Shown: positions 25,717 through 33,846 of the stretch, one piece after another
Layout: each line of letters begins with the position of its first letter
How positions within the stretch are numbered: the stretch's first letter is position 1
DNA from: CAIVVT01 sp963823095
GTDB taxonomy: Bacteria > Acidobacteriota > Terriglobia > Bryobacterales > Bryobacteraceae
Direction of reading: 5' to 3'
DNA length: 64,000 bases
Assembly: GCA_963823095.1 (NCBI GenBank)
Contig: CAWGKI010000049.1
Span: 62,001 to 126,000 of the forward strand
Made by a program: the position numbers and the translations under genes
The notes under the pieces: generated by a model
What the model was told of the DNA's origin: nothing
Databases searched by the model: none
The model's input: only the letters and a program-made list of their open reading frames with translations

Positions 25717-26724
25717 TTAGTCCCTGCGCTTGAGGGTTGGCCGCTCGTCTGTGCCTTCCTTCGTGTTGGTATTGGAAGTGTCGTCTCCGTCTATGGTGGG
25801 GGACCCGGAGCCCGGGGCCTTGCGCAAGCGTGGCCGAGTAGGATCGTCCGGCGTTGCTTTGCGGCGATTTTCCAGCATCATCAACCTGTCGCGCACTTCG
25901 TCGAACTCCGAGGTAGTAACCACATACTCGGGTTTCTCTTTGAGGTACTGCGCGATCATCGACTGCACCTTCACGATGCGATCGCCGGTCGGCGGATGGC
26001 TCATGAACATCTTGGAGACCGAGCCCGGTTTGCGCTTCTCCATCGATTCGAGCCGCTCAAACATCTCGACGAAGCCGTTGGGGTCGTAACCCGCCTTGTA
26101 CATGTACTGCAGGCCGAGCATGTCGGCCTCGGCTTCATCCGCGCGCGAGAACTTCAGGAACGCCATCGGGATCATGATGTTGGTGGCCTGGTAAATGCCG
26201 TACATCGCCCAGCCGCCGCCCAGGATCATCATCGGGAGGGTTGCCAGGTTTGCGATGCCCGCCTTGGTCATCTGGCGTGTGCCGTGGCGCGCCGCGATGT
26301 GGGCGATCTCGTGGCCCATGACGCCGGCCACTTCCGCCTCGTTGTCCGCCAGCTTAATCAAACCGGTATTCACGAAGAAGAACCCGCCGGGGAGCGCCAT
26401 CGCGTTCGGTTCGTCGGTTTCGAGCACCTTGATGCTTACCGGCACCTTCACATCCGAATTGCGCACGATGTTTTGACCGACCCGGTTCACGTACTCCGTG
26501 ATGATGGGATCGTCCACGATCTTCGACTGGCGCTCGATCTCCATGGCGTACTGTTTGCCCATGGCGATCTCTTTCTCCATCGAGTACCAGTTCACCCGGC
26601 CATCGACTTTTCGATTGCCGATTTCGTCGGGATCTTTTTTCTTGTCGTCGGCGGGCAGCACGGTCACCGTCATCGCCGCGGTGAGAATGACCGAGAGAAT
26701 TGGACGCATACCCCGAGGACTCAT
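25717..26724 (-). CDS. Secreted M48 family metalloprotease
   Basis: 335 residues with a signal peptide. Zinc motif HEIAH (His138, Glu139, His142); the third ligand Glu is in SRADEAEADMLGL near 195-200. The early NAMALPGGFFFVNTGLI and the late MSHPPTGDRIVKV are typical of the BepA/YggG/LoiP group, which degrades misfolded outer-membrane proteins in the periplasm. The last ~55 residues are a disordered Pro/Thr/Asn tail. The ATG at 26724 has GGAG upstream. It is divergent from the aminotransferase-like gene. Confidence 0.92.
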   Translation of the reverse strand: MSPRGMRPILSVILTAAMTVTVLPADDKKKDPDEIGNRKVDGRVNWYSMEKEIAMGKQYAMEIERQSKIVDDPIITEYVNRVGQNIVRNSDVKVPVSIKVLETDEPNAMALPGGFFFVNTGLIKLADNEAEVAGVMGHEIAHIAARHGTRQMTKAGIANLATLPMMILGGGWAMYGIYQATNIMIPMAFLKFSRADEAEADMLGLQYMYKAGYDPNGFVEMFERLESMEKRKPGSVSKMFMSHPPTGDRIVKVQSMIAQYLKEKPEYVVTTSEFDEVRDRLMMLENRRKATPDDPTRPRLRKAPGSGSPTIDGDDTSNTNTKEGTDERPTLKRRD

Positions 26725-26821
26725 GGCTAACTCCAGTCAGGCGTGGGAATCTGGCCCCAGTATAGACGAATAGCCTGGAAACCGTTCCCGCCCCTACGCT
26801 CTCTAACGTACATTCAGATAG

Positions 26822-28012
26822 ATGGGTTACGACAATCGACAGGTGCAGCCATTAATGGCTGCGGATGTGGCAAAAACTACCACGCTCTGGAAGGAATACA
26901 GGGACGAATTCCCCGTCACCGAGCGGTTCACTTACCTGAATCATGCTGCCGTCGCTCCGCTGCCGCGCCGCACGGCCAATGCGCTGCAGCAGTTCTCGGA
27001 GGACGCCTGCCTGAACGGCTCTTTCCACTATCCCGACTGGATGGCCACATGCGACGCCGCGCGCAGCGCCGCTGCCCGGCTGGTGAACGCGGTGGCGAGC
27101 GAGATTGCGTTCGTCAAGAATACGTCTGAGGGCATTGCGACCGTGGCCCTCGGCTTCCCTTGGAAAGCCGGCGACAAAATAGTCGCATTCCAAGAGGAAT
27201 TCCCGGCGAACTTCTACATCTGGAAGAAGTTAGAGGAATGGAAGGGCGTCCGGGTGGAGTGGCTCTCGTGCTTCGACCCGCTGGAGAAGATTGAACAAGC
27301 GGCGCGGGGCGCGCGCCTGCTGGCCATCAGCTTCGTGCAGTATTTGAGCGGCTACCGGGCCGATCTGGCCGCGATCGGTGAAATCTGCCGGCGCGAAGGC
27401 GTGTTCTTCTTCGTCGACGCGATTCAGGGCCTCGGGGCATTCCCTTTCGATGTCCGCGCGATGAACATCCAAGCGTTCGCCGCGGACGGTCACAAGTGGC
27501 TGCTGGGGCCCGAAGGGCAGGGCCTGCTTTACGTTCAGCAGGATTGGCAGGACCGCGTCGAACCGGTCGAGTTCGGATGGACGACCGTCGCGGGATTTCA
27601 GGATTACGCCTCGCGCGACATGACGCCGCGCCGCGACGCTGGCCGCTACGAATGCGGAACCCTCAACACGATAGGCCTGCACGGATTGCGCACATCTCTG
27701 GACTTCGTCCTCGAAGTGGGTGTTGAGGGAATTGGAGCGGCGGTGCGGGCGCTGGGCGACCAGATTGCCGTGGGAGCCTCACGGCTGGGTTATGAAGTGC
27801 TGGGTCCGGCGCGAACTTCCCAGACGGGAGCGGGTATCGTCAGCATCCGCCATCCGCGGATGGACGCTCGCGTGGTGCATGCGCAGCTTCGGGATAGCGG
27901 ATTCCAGGCCGCTCCCCGCCAGGGCTGGGTAAGGCTCTCGCCGCATTTCTATATCAGTCCCGAGGATATCGAGCGGATGCTGGCCGCGCTTCCGGTTGTT
28001 CAGGGATTTTGA
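26822..28012 (+). CDS. Class V aminotransferase-like PLP enzyme
   Basis: 396 residues of fold-type I. The PLP Lys is Lys225 in ADGHKWLLGPEG. Other marks are FTYLNHAAVAPLPRR, FVKNTSEGIATVALGFPW, VFFFVDAIQGLGAFPFD and GTLNTIGLHGLRTSLDF. It belongs with isopenicillin-N-epimerase-like or cysteine-desulfurase-like proteins. There is no conserved Cys loop, so a role in sulfur transfer is doubtful. The first ~20 residues vary in this group; the ATG at 26855 is an alternative. It reads divergently from the M48 gene. Confidence 0.87.
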   Translation: MGYDNRQVQPLMAADVAKTTTLWKEYRDEFPVTERFTYLNHAAVAPLPRRTANALQQFSEDACLNGSFHYPDWMATCDAARSAAARLVNAVASEIAFVKNTSEGIATVALGFPWKAGDKIVAFQEEFPANFYIWKKLEEWKGVRVEWLSCFDPLEKIEQAARGARLLAISFVQYLSGYRADLAAIGEICRREGVFFFVDAIQGLGAFPFDVRAMNIQAFAADGHKWLLGPEGQGLLYVQQDWQDRVEPVEFGWTTVAGFQDYASRDMTPRRDAGRYECGTLNTIGLHGLRTSLDFVLEVGVEGIGAAVRALGDQIAVGASRLGYEVLGPARTSQTGAGIVSIRHPRMDARVVHAQLRDSGFQAAPRQGWVRLSPHFYISPEDIERMLAALPVVQGF

Positions 28013-28161
28013 GGCGGGAGCCGATGCTCGAACCGCGCGCCGACGCATACCTCGTGCGACGCGCGGAAGAGTCTAGGGGCACTTCCAAGAGGCGCGGAGT
28101 TGCACGTACTCCACGACATGTTCGCCATGGCCGAGATCGGAGCGGCGAGGAGGATTATACA

Positions 28162-28337
28162 GTGCCGTCCAACACCGAATCCGAACGCATCCAGGAAGGA
28201 GGAGTATGACGAAAGCTCCGGTGGACGAATCAACTATACGGCCGAATTCGGTTTCGGACGAAACTGTGACGGTTACACTAAGCTCTAGGTAGGATCCTTC
28301 GGGAGCATTAATTGCATCCGGTGAGACTGTCGCCGGC
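28162..28337 (+). other. Two tiny coupled reading frames with strong ribosome-binding sites, the second with in-frame TAG
   Basis: In the 469-bp stretch 28013-28481 no normal gene is seen. A GTG frame (28162-28209, 15 codons) follows GAGGAGG. Its stop overlaps an ATG at 28206 that has AAGGAGGAG just upstream. The second frame runs 28 codons (MTKAPVDESTIRP... ends VTVTLSSR) to TAG at 28290-28292. It stays open for 15 more codons (DPSGALIASGETVAG) to TGA at 28335-28337. It could be a nonsense-mutated small protein, a leader peptide, or chance. Confidence 0.4.
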
Positions 28338-28481
28338 TGAATCCTCATGCCATTGCCGGTTGCGAACGGTTGGGCTAACGAGTAGGGAATGCACCGGCTC
28401 GATCGAGAGTGTGCGCGTTGCGCGAGTCCCGGCCAAGCCTTCCCTATGGCGCCATGCGGTATTGACCCAGGTGAAATAGTA

Positions 28482-29969
28482 ATGTCGCCGAGCCAACATT
28501 CCGGGCCGGAGCCTCAGGCGATCCGGGAGGCGCTGGAAGGTATTCTCCGCTCCCGCCTGTTTGTTCGCGCGGGGCGCGTAGCCTGGATTCTGCGCCGTAT
28601 CGTCGATCTCTCTCTTGCGGGCAAGGCTGCCGAGATCAGTGAAAAGACCTTGGCCGCGGATTTGTCCCACGACTCCAAAGCGATGCCGGACGCCGCCACA
28701 TCGGTGATCCGAACCACGATTCTGAGGCTGAGGAAGCGGCTCGAGGCATACTACGTCTCGGAAGGACGAGAGGAAACTGTGCGGATCGCCGTTCCCACGG
28801 GCTCCTACGTACCCCAATTCTCACTTCTGGATGACTTGGCCCGGAGTCATTCCGTGCCCGTACCCCTCTTGCCACGGCTCAGCGAGAACGTAGACGCCCG
28901 GAAGTTGTATCTGGAAGGGCGGCTCTACCTGCAACGCGAGTCAGGGACGGAAATCCGGGGGGCGCTGGGCTATTTCCGGCGCGCGTTCGAACTCGACCCG
29001 AGCTTCGCGCCCGCTCTTGCCGGCATGGCGGATTGCCATTTCCTGCTTGCGCTGATGGGTATCGTTTCAGGCCAGGAGGCATTGCGGGAGGCAGCCCCGC
29101 TGCTGGACGAGGCCGTGCGATTGGATCCCGAATGCGGCGATGCTTGGGCCTCGATGGGAGTCGTGCAGGGCATGTTGGGCTGGCGCTGGAAGCAGGCCGA
29201 GCGCTTCTTCGAGCGGGCTCTGGAGCTGAGCCCCGGTCTGACCGCGGTTCTGGTGAAGTATTCCAGTTTCAACCTACTGCTACGCCACAGATTCGACGAG
29301 GCTCGGAGCGTGATTCAAGAAGCTTTGGAACGACAGCCGAACTCTCCTCGCGCCAGTCTGCACTACGTGATCGCCGCCTATTGCCGCGAGGACTATGCGG
29401 GCGCCAGGGAGCACGGCTTGCGCACATTGGAGATTGTCCCGCGATTCGAGCCGATGCACTTGTGGCTGGGCAGGACTTGCTGCGCGCTGGGGGAGTATGA
29501 GCAGGCGCTGGTGCACTTTCGTTTGGCATCCAGGATGGAGTACAGCCGGTACCTGCAAGGGTACGAGGGGTACTGTTACGCCCGGCAAGGCAACGAAGCA
29601 GAGGCACGCCGTGTGTTGAACGATCTTCTGCACTGGAGCGAGCCCGTACCCGTGCCGGATTACATCTTCGCCACGCTCCATCTGGGACTGGGAGAAATGG
29701 ATAGGTGCCTGGACTATATGGAGGCCGCGGTGGAATCTCGATGCCCTTGGACGCCACTGCTGCTCAGCGTCGATCCACTTTTCAAGGAAGTGCGCCGGGA
29801 ACCTCGCGCCATTGCGTTGATCGAAGAAGATGAAGCTGCCTCGCGCCGGCTGACGAGGATAAGAAGGCCGCCACAGCCTGAATTCAGCCGTGGCGGCCTT
29901 CGCTCGATTCGCGTAGCGGCGGGAACTATCTCCCGGTCTGCACCTTTGGTGTGGCCAGATAGCCGCTGA
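28482..29969 (+). CDS. Winged-helix / TPR repeat regulatory protein
   Basis: 495 residues from the ATG at 28482 (AGGTGA lies upstream; an earlier in-frame ATG at 28389 is possible). The N-terminal ~120 residues have the pattern of the acidobacterial winged-helix domain seen before TPR arrays (EGILRSRLFVRAGRVAWILRRIVDLSLAGKAA, then TTILRLRKRLEAYYVSEG). The rest is a series of about eight TPR-like helix pairs (ALGYFRRAFELDPSFAPALAG, AERFFERALELSPGLTAVLV). No cyclase or kinase domain is seen. The last ~40 codons run across the hairpin at 29864 and overlap the next gene antiparallel, so the true stop is probably earlier. Confidence 0.82.
   Translation: MSPSQHSGPEPQAIREALEGILRSRLFVRAGRVAWILRRIVDLSLAGKAAEISEKTLAADLSHDSKAMPDAATSVIRTTILRLRKRLEAYYVSEGREETVRIAVPTGSYVPQFSLLDDLARSHSVPVPLLPRLSENVDARKLYLEGRLYLQRESGTEIRGALGYFRRAFELDPSFAPALAGMADCHFLLALMGIVSGQEALREAAPLLDEAVRLDPECGDAWASMGVVQGMLGWRWKQAERFFERALELSPGLTAVLVKYSSFNLLLRHRFDEARSVIQEALERQPNSPRASLHYVIAAYCREDYAGAREHGLRTLEIVPRFEPMHLWLGRTCCALGEYEQALVHFRLASRMEYSRYLQGYEGYCYARQGNEAEARRVLNDLLHWSEPVPVPDYIFATLHLGLGEMDRCLDYMEAAVESRCPWTPLLLSVDPLFKEVRREPRAIALIEEDEAASRRLTRIRRPPQPEFSRGGLRSIRVAAGTISRSAPLVWPDSR
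29864..29900. terminator. Hairpin between convergent genes
   Basis: AAGGCCGCCAC (29864-29874) pairs exactly with GTGGCGGCCTT (29890-29900), with a further palindrome CTGAATTCAG in the loop. There is no long T-run on either side. It lies where the TPR and coiled-coil genes converge and probably stops both transcripts. Confidence 0.6.
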
Positions 29970-30810
29970 TGTGGTCTTTCTTGACGTCGTTGACCACAAC
30001 CTCGTAGGGCTGACGCGCCTTGGACGTATAGAACTGGACGGGCTCGTTCACGCCCTTGTCCTTCTTCTCCGTCCGTTTGTCATCGGCCGTGATCTCAACC
30101 GTGTAGCGGTTCTTCTTGGGATCCGCCTTCTTCAATTCAAGCAGGACATCGCCGACGCGCTGCGGGGCTTTAGTCTTGCCCAAACTGAATTCAAAGTAGT
30201 TCCGGTCGTTCAGCGCCTTCAAGGCGGCCAGCTCTTTGCCGTTGGTCGCGATCAAGCCGCTCTGCACGCCGAGGTCGCCCTGCGTGGAACGGAGCGTTGC
30301 GATGGTCTTGTCGAGTTCAGCCTTGTTCGAAGCGACTTCGGTTTTGACGCTCGACACATCGGAGGAGACCTGGCCGATCTTGGTTGAGGCCGTCTCCTCG
30401 ACCTTGCTGATCTGGCTCTCCATCTCCTTCTTCTGGATTCTCTGCTGCTCGGCCAACTCGCGAGTGAGATCTTCGGCTCGTTTGGTGGCGTCCACCTTGG
30501 CCTGTCCGGCGGCCCTGTTGGCATCGAGCCGGGCCTGCGCAAGTTTCGTCTGGAGGTCCTCAATGTTCTTCTTTGCAGCGGCGCTGGTGACATTGCCCGT
30601 TTCGCGGACGCGGCCCACCTCGCCGATGAGGGAATCCTGCACTTTGACCAACTGCTGCCTCAGGTTGTCGATCTGAACGTACAGATAGATGTTGGCTGCG
30701 ATGAGCGCAATGACGGCCCCGAAAAGGATCGCCGTCTTCAGACCGGAGTTGTCAGGTTGGCTGGGCGGCAGAGTATAGCCGGGCTGAGGGGTATAGGGCG
30801 TCTGTGACAC
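29926..30810 (-). CDS. Membrane-anchored coiled-coil protein
   Basis: 294 residues. A Pro/Tyr-rich N-tail (QTPYTPQPGYTLPPSQ) is followed by one membrane segment (ILFGAVIALIAANIYLYV, 29-46). A long coiled coil (about 47-190) comes next, rich in Ala/Lys/Glu and with weak similarity to tropomyosin-like or apolipoprotein repeats. The C-terminal ~90 residues look like a small beta domain (YFEFSLGKTKAPQRVGDVLLELKKADPKKNRYTVEITADDK). No family name is known to me; similar proteins are frequent in acidobacteria. Possible roles are envelope spacing or scaffold. Confidence 0.78.
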   Translation of the reverse strand: MSQTPYTPQPGYTLPPSQPDNSGLKTAILFGAVIALIAANIYLYVQIDNLRQQLVKVQDSLIGEVGRVRETGNVTSAAAKKNIEDLQTKLAQARLDANRAAGQAKVDATKRAEDLTRELAEQQRIQKKEMESQISKVEETASTKIGQVSSDVSSVKTEVASNKAELDKTIATLRSTQGDLGVQSGLIATNGKELAALKALNDRNYFEFSLGKTKAPQRVGDVLLELKKADPKKNRYTVEITADDKRTEKKDKGVNEPVQFYTSKARQPYEVVVNDVKKDHISGYLATPKVQTGR

Positions 30811-30987
30811 TTTAGAGTCTCTCCTTCAATGGACAGGGACGAATCCGCAAGGCTTTACGGAGCCCTTAAGGCTTCTCTCCATAGCAAGAGCGGTTCGTTT
30901 CCATCCTATCACCGGGGACGCAGTGGGCAGCCTCCTCGTTTCGACGGCGCCCGATTTCCCCGGGAGATACCCCTACATTTGTGGGAG

Positions 30988-31620
30988 TTACTCCTCTGTT
31001 GAGGTGGCATCGGGTGTAGGCCGAAGCCTCGGCCGCGCGAATTCCAGGTACTCCTGCGCGGGGATTCCCGGCTCGAAGCAACTCCGGCAGCGCGCCTCGT
31101 ACATGCCGGAGGCCCCCACGACAATCAGGTCGTCGCTTTCCACCAGGCGCTGCGTGTGTTTAGCCGGATTGCCGCAGCGCATACAGATGGCCAGCGTCTT
31201 CGTGATCGATTCAGCCAGACACAGCAGGTCCGGTATGGGAGCGAAGGGGCGGCCCATGTAATCGGTGTCCAGGCCAGCGATAATCACCTGCTTGCCGCTG
31301 TCCGCCAGCGTCTGGGCGACGTCTACCAGGCCCGCGCCCAGGAAGTTGGCTTCGTCGATGCCGATGACCTGAGTCCGTGGATCGGTGAGGGCGAGAATCT
31401 GGCGGACGTCTTCCACGACTTCGGACTTCATTCGCACGTCGGCGTGGCTGACAATTTCGGTGTGGGAATAACGAACATCGATGGAGGGCTTGAACACCTG
31501 CACGCGGCGGCGGGCGATCATTGCCCGCCTCAGCCGCCGGATCAGCTCTTCGCTCTTGCCGGAGAACATTGGCCCGCAGACGACCTCAATCCATCCGATG
31601 TGTCCCATGACTACATCCAT
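30988..31620 (-). CDS. tdk: Thymidine kinase (type II, zinc)
   Basis: 210 residues. Phosphorylates thymidine with ATP (salvage, cytosol). The P-loop is GPMFSGKSEEL (16-26), the lid contains the DEANF motif (IGIDEANFLG), and the zinc site is CMRC...CRSC (cysteines in ICMRCGNPA and ARCRSCFEPG). The length and C-terminus are normal. The start is either ATG 31620 (MDVVMG) or ATG 31608 (MGHIGW); the latter is closer to the family start. No operon partner. Confidence 0.94.
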   Translation of the reverse strand: MDVVMGHIGWIEVVCGPMFSGKSEELIRRLRRAMIARRRVQVFKPSIDVRYSHTEIVSHADVRMKSEVVEDVRQILALTDPRTQVIGIDEANFLGAGLVDVAQTLADSGKQVIIAGLDTDYMGRPFAPIPDLLCLAESITKTLAICMRCGNPAKHTQRLVESDDLIVVGASGMYEARCRSCFEPGIPAQEYLEFARPRLRPTPDATSTEE

Positions 31621-31962
31621 ACAGGTCAGAATATCGCGTGCTGCCCGTTCCTTGCCTTACCGGATGGTCAACTCTACGCCGGCAGTTTGAAGAAGCGTGC
31701 AACCGCGGAGCCAACATGCCGCTTCGCGCGGCCGGGTGGGGCTCTTGAGGGCACTATGGCGGGGGGGCCCCAATCGCAAGCAAACGCGTTGAATGGAAAC
31801 CTATCGAAAGATTCTATACGGAATTGACTGTTCGAGGCACGCAAAGACGGCAACACCGTTTTCTCCGCGCACCGGCGGCACGGATAGGATTGCGCCGCCG
31901 CCGACCCCCTGTTAGAGAGATCCGGCCGGAAATTCGCCTATATAAGCTAAGTTGTTGAATCC

Positions 31963-32005
31963 AAAATAAAAAGCCGGCGTGGACTCGGAGGAAGATCCAC
32001 GCCGG
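31963..32005 (-). terminator. Rho-independent terminator of the candidate sRNA
   Basis: The stem of 10 perfect pairs (31974-31983 with 31996-32005) is followed on the minus strand by a T-run with one A (31963-31972). It is a full intrinsic terminator. The loop carries the CCTCC word. Confidence 0.85.
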
Positions 32006-32063
32006 AAAATCGCCAGCTTGAATCGGAGGAATGCTGGCTGTCACGTACCAGATGTACGCTCTG
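31963..32063 (-). ncRNA. Candidate ~100-nt small RNA with two anti-Shine-Dalgarno loops
   Basis: Read on the minus strand there are three hairpins. H1: CGTAC-ATCTG-GTACG (32044-32058). H2: GCCAGC/GCTGGC (32012-32038) with a 15-base loop holding TTCCTCCGA. H3: CCGGCGTGGA/TCCACGCCGG (31974-32005) with a 12-base loop that holds the same TTCCTCCGA. After H3 comes TTTTTATTTT (31963-31972), a good terminator. A sigma70-like promoter lies just upstream. The CCUCC loop word can pair with ribosome-binding sites, as in the alphaproteobacterial cuckoo-type RNAs. I know no acidobacterial family with this layout; length and start are inferred. Confidence 0.72.
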
Positions 32064-32069
32064 CGTCGG

Positions 32070-32098
32070 ATAATATCACAGGACCAAAACCTTGGGAA
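32070..32098 (-). promoter_or_regulatory. Candidate sigma70-type promoter for the sRNA
   Basis: Minus strand: -35 TTCCCA (32093-32098), 17-bp spacer, -10 TATTAT (32070-32075). The -10 matches TATAAT at 5 of 6 positions and the -35 matches TTGACA at 4 of 6. The start would be near 32063, giving an RNA of about 100 nt. Confidence 0.6.
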
Positions 32099-32254
32099 CA
32101 GATGGGATCACGGATGAGATCGCGGCGGCAGCGGCTCCTGGCATGAGATCGGACGCCCTGGCGGCATCGTTTCATTCGAGGTCCAATACAGAACCGCCGC
32201 TCAGTGTTAGTGGCAAGCAGTGCCCCGCCGTCCGCGGAGCGGAGAGGCCCGTCG

Positions 32255-32947
32255 CTAGACCATGAAGAACAGGCTGAGCCTCGGGAGCCCGGCCTTTTCG
32301 TATACTTTCCTATCGAGGAAGCTCTTCTCGAGCCGCGCCAATTGGTCGGTAGACATTTTGGAGCGATAGGGCCTTAGCTGCAGGTCCAATTCGCGCCGCA
32401 TCTCGAACAGATCGTCGTCCGAGAGGCGCGTCCGGGCGATGGCCGCCATCTTCTCTTCGATCGCCGTCAGGCGCTGATCCAGTTCTTGCAGGTCCCGCAA
32501 ATGCTCCTCCAGGGAGTCCAGCAGATGGGCGATGGATGCTGCGATCTCCGCATAACCAGCTAGTGGCGCGATCGTCGCCCGGGCCTTTTCCAGATGGGCG
32601 CGCACGGCCTGAGGTGGGAACGGATCTTCCGCGGGGGCGGAAGTGCCGCCGGCTGGCAGATTCTTCGCCATCGCCTCGGACTCTTTCATGACAGCCTGGG
32701 CGCAATAGGCCAGGGAATTGACGGCCTGGGTGCGCGTCTTCTTTTGCCGCCACTTGTCGAAGGCCGAGTCGATGCCGCGCAGCACTGCCTCCAGCGGAAC
32801 TCCGGCGTTCTTCCAGGTCTCCACCAGGGCCCAATCGAGGGGCGAAAGGAGAAACAAGGCGGTTCCCCGCGCCCGTTGGAAATGCTCCTCCACTTCAGTG
32901 AAGTAGTTGAAGTAGTTCAGCCGCCATTCCTGCGATTCGTCGCTCAT
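32255..32947 (-). CDS. Uncharacterised helical protein next to coaX
   Basis: 230 residues, predicted almost all helical and soluble. The N-terminal part (YFNYFTEVEEHFQRARGTALFLLSPLDWALVETWKNAGVPLEAVLRGIDSAFDKW) resembles the start of an acidobacterial protein family of unknown function. A coiled-coil segment follows (LLDSLEEHLRDLQELDQRLTAIEEKMAAI). No catalytic motif is seen. It begins 19 bp after the coaX stop in the same direction, so the two are likely co-transcribed. Confidence 0.72.
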   Translation of the reverse strand: MSDESQEWRLNYFNYFTEVEEHFQRARGTALFLLSPLDWALVETWKNAGVPLEAVLRGIDSAFDKWRQKKTRTQAVNSLAYCAQAVMKESEAMAKNLPAGGTSAPAEDPFPPQAVRAHLEKARATIAPLAGYAEIAASIAHLLDSLEEHLRDLQELDQRLTAIEEKMAAIARTRLSDDDLFEMRRELDLQLRPYRSKMSTDQLARLEKSFLDRKVYEKAGLPRLSLFFMV

Positions 32948-32966
32948 CGTGGTGGGTTGGCGGCCG

Positions 32967-33734
32967 CTAATGCTGCCTGCGCTCCCAAATCAGGCGCAGG
33001 CCATCCAGGGTCAGATCCTCGTCGAGATGTTGAATGTATTTGGAAGTCTCGACGATGAGGGACGCCTGCCCGCCGGTCGCGATGGTCTTTGTCTTTGGTC
33101 CCAGTTCGGCGATGGCGCGTTCAAGCAGGCCGTCGATCATGCCAACGAAGCCGTAGTACAGTCCAGACTGGATGCTGCCCACGGTGTTCGTTCCAATGAC
33201 CTTTTCGGGTTCGCGGAAATCCACCATCGGAAGGCGGGCGGTCTTGATGAACAGGCCGTTAATAGCCATGCCGATTCCAGGGCAGATCATGCCGCCCAGA
33301 AACTCGCCTGCCGCGGAGACGACGTCGAAGTTAATGGAAGTTCCCAGATCGACCACGACGCACGGTCCGCCGTACTTGTGGAACGCTCCGGAGGCGTTCA
33401 CCAGCCGGTCGGCGCCGACCTCGCGCGGGTTGTCGTAGAGGTTGTCGAGCCCGGTCTCGGTGGCCGGTCCCACGAAAAAAGCCTTGGCCTTGAAGTAGCG
33501 CTGCGCCATCTGCTTGAGCGGCGCGTCGATGATGGGCACGACACTGGAAACGATGAAGCCGTCCACCTGCGCCAGGTTCAACCCTTCCAGGGAGAACAAG
33601 TTGCGCATGAGAATGCCCCACTCGTCGGCGGTCTGGTCGCGGTCGGTGCGGAGCCGCCATTTTGTGACGATCCGCGCGCCTTCGAAGACGCCGATGGTGA
33701 CGTTCGAGTTGCCCGCGTCGATTGCGAGTAGCAT
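32967..33734 (-). CDS. coaX: Type III pantothenate kinase
   Basis: 255 residues, first step of coenzyme A synthesis (pantothenate to 4'-phosphopantothenate), cytosolic dimer. It starts MLLAIDAGNSNVTIGVF (phosphate-1 motif of the ASKHA fold). Next come GADRLVNASGAFHKYG, then DLGTSINFDVV, where most members have DLGTATTFD, and GGMICPGIGMAI. The length is normal. birA, its common operon partner, is 1.9 kb away, separated by an inserted gene on the opposite strand. Confidence 0.94.
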   Translation of the reverse strand: MLLAIDAGNSNVTIGVFEGARIVTKWRLRTDRDQTADEWGILMRNLFSLEGLNLAQVDGFIVSSVVPIIDAPLKQMAQRYFKAKAFFVGPATETGLDNLYDNPREVGADRLVNASGAFHKYGGPCVVVDLGTSINFDVVSAAGEFLGGMICPGIGMAINGLFIKTARLPMVDFREPEKVIGTNTVGSIQSGLYYGFVGMIDGLLERAIAELGPKTKTIATGGQASLIVETSKYIQHLDEDLTLDGLRLIWERRQH

Positions 33735-33846
33735 CTGGATACATCATAGCCGCCGCCGTCCGTGCCCCTCGGGTAGAATCAGCCATGGGAGTGCTAGGCC
33801 CCTGGCGGTACCGGCGCCACCCAACGGGTTCGCTTGAGTCTTCCGA

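Larger units (their letters stand above)
31621..32254. other. Gene-free stretch containing a candidate sRNA
   Basis: 634 bp between tdk and the gene ending at 32255. No protein-like frame is seen. It contains the small RNA described separately at 31963-32063 with its promoter at 32070-32098, and a homopolymer GGGGGGG near 31760. The rest shows nothing recognisable. Confidence 0.5.

Noticed and set aside
28073..28348. Minus-strand open frame of 91 codons
   Set aside because: No ribosome-binding site and no family resemblance; the plus strand at the same place has two strong ribosome-binding sites.
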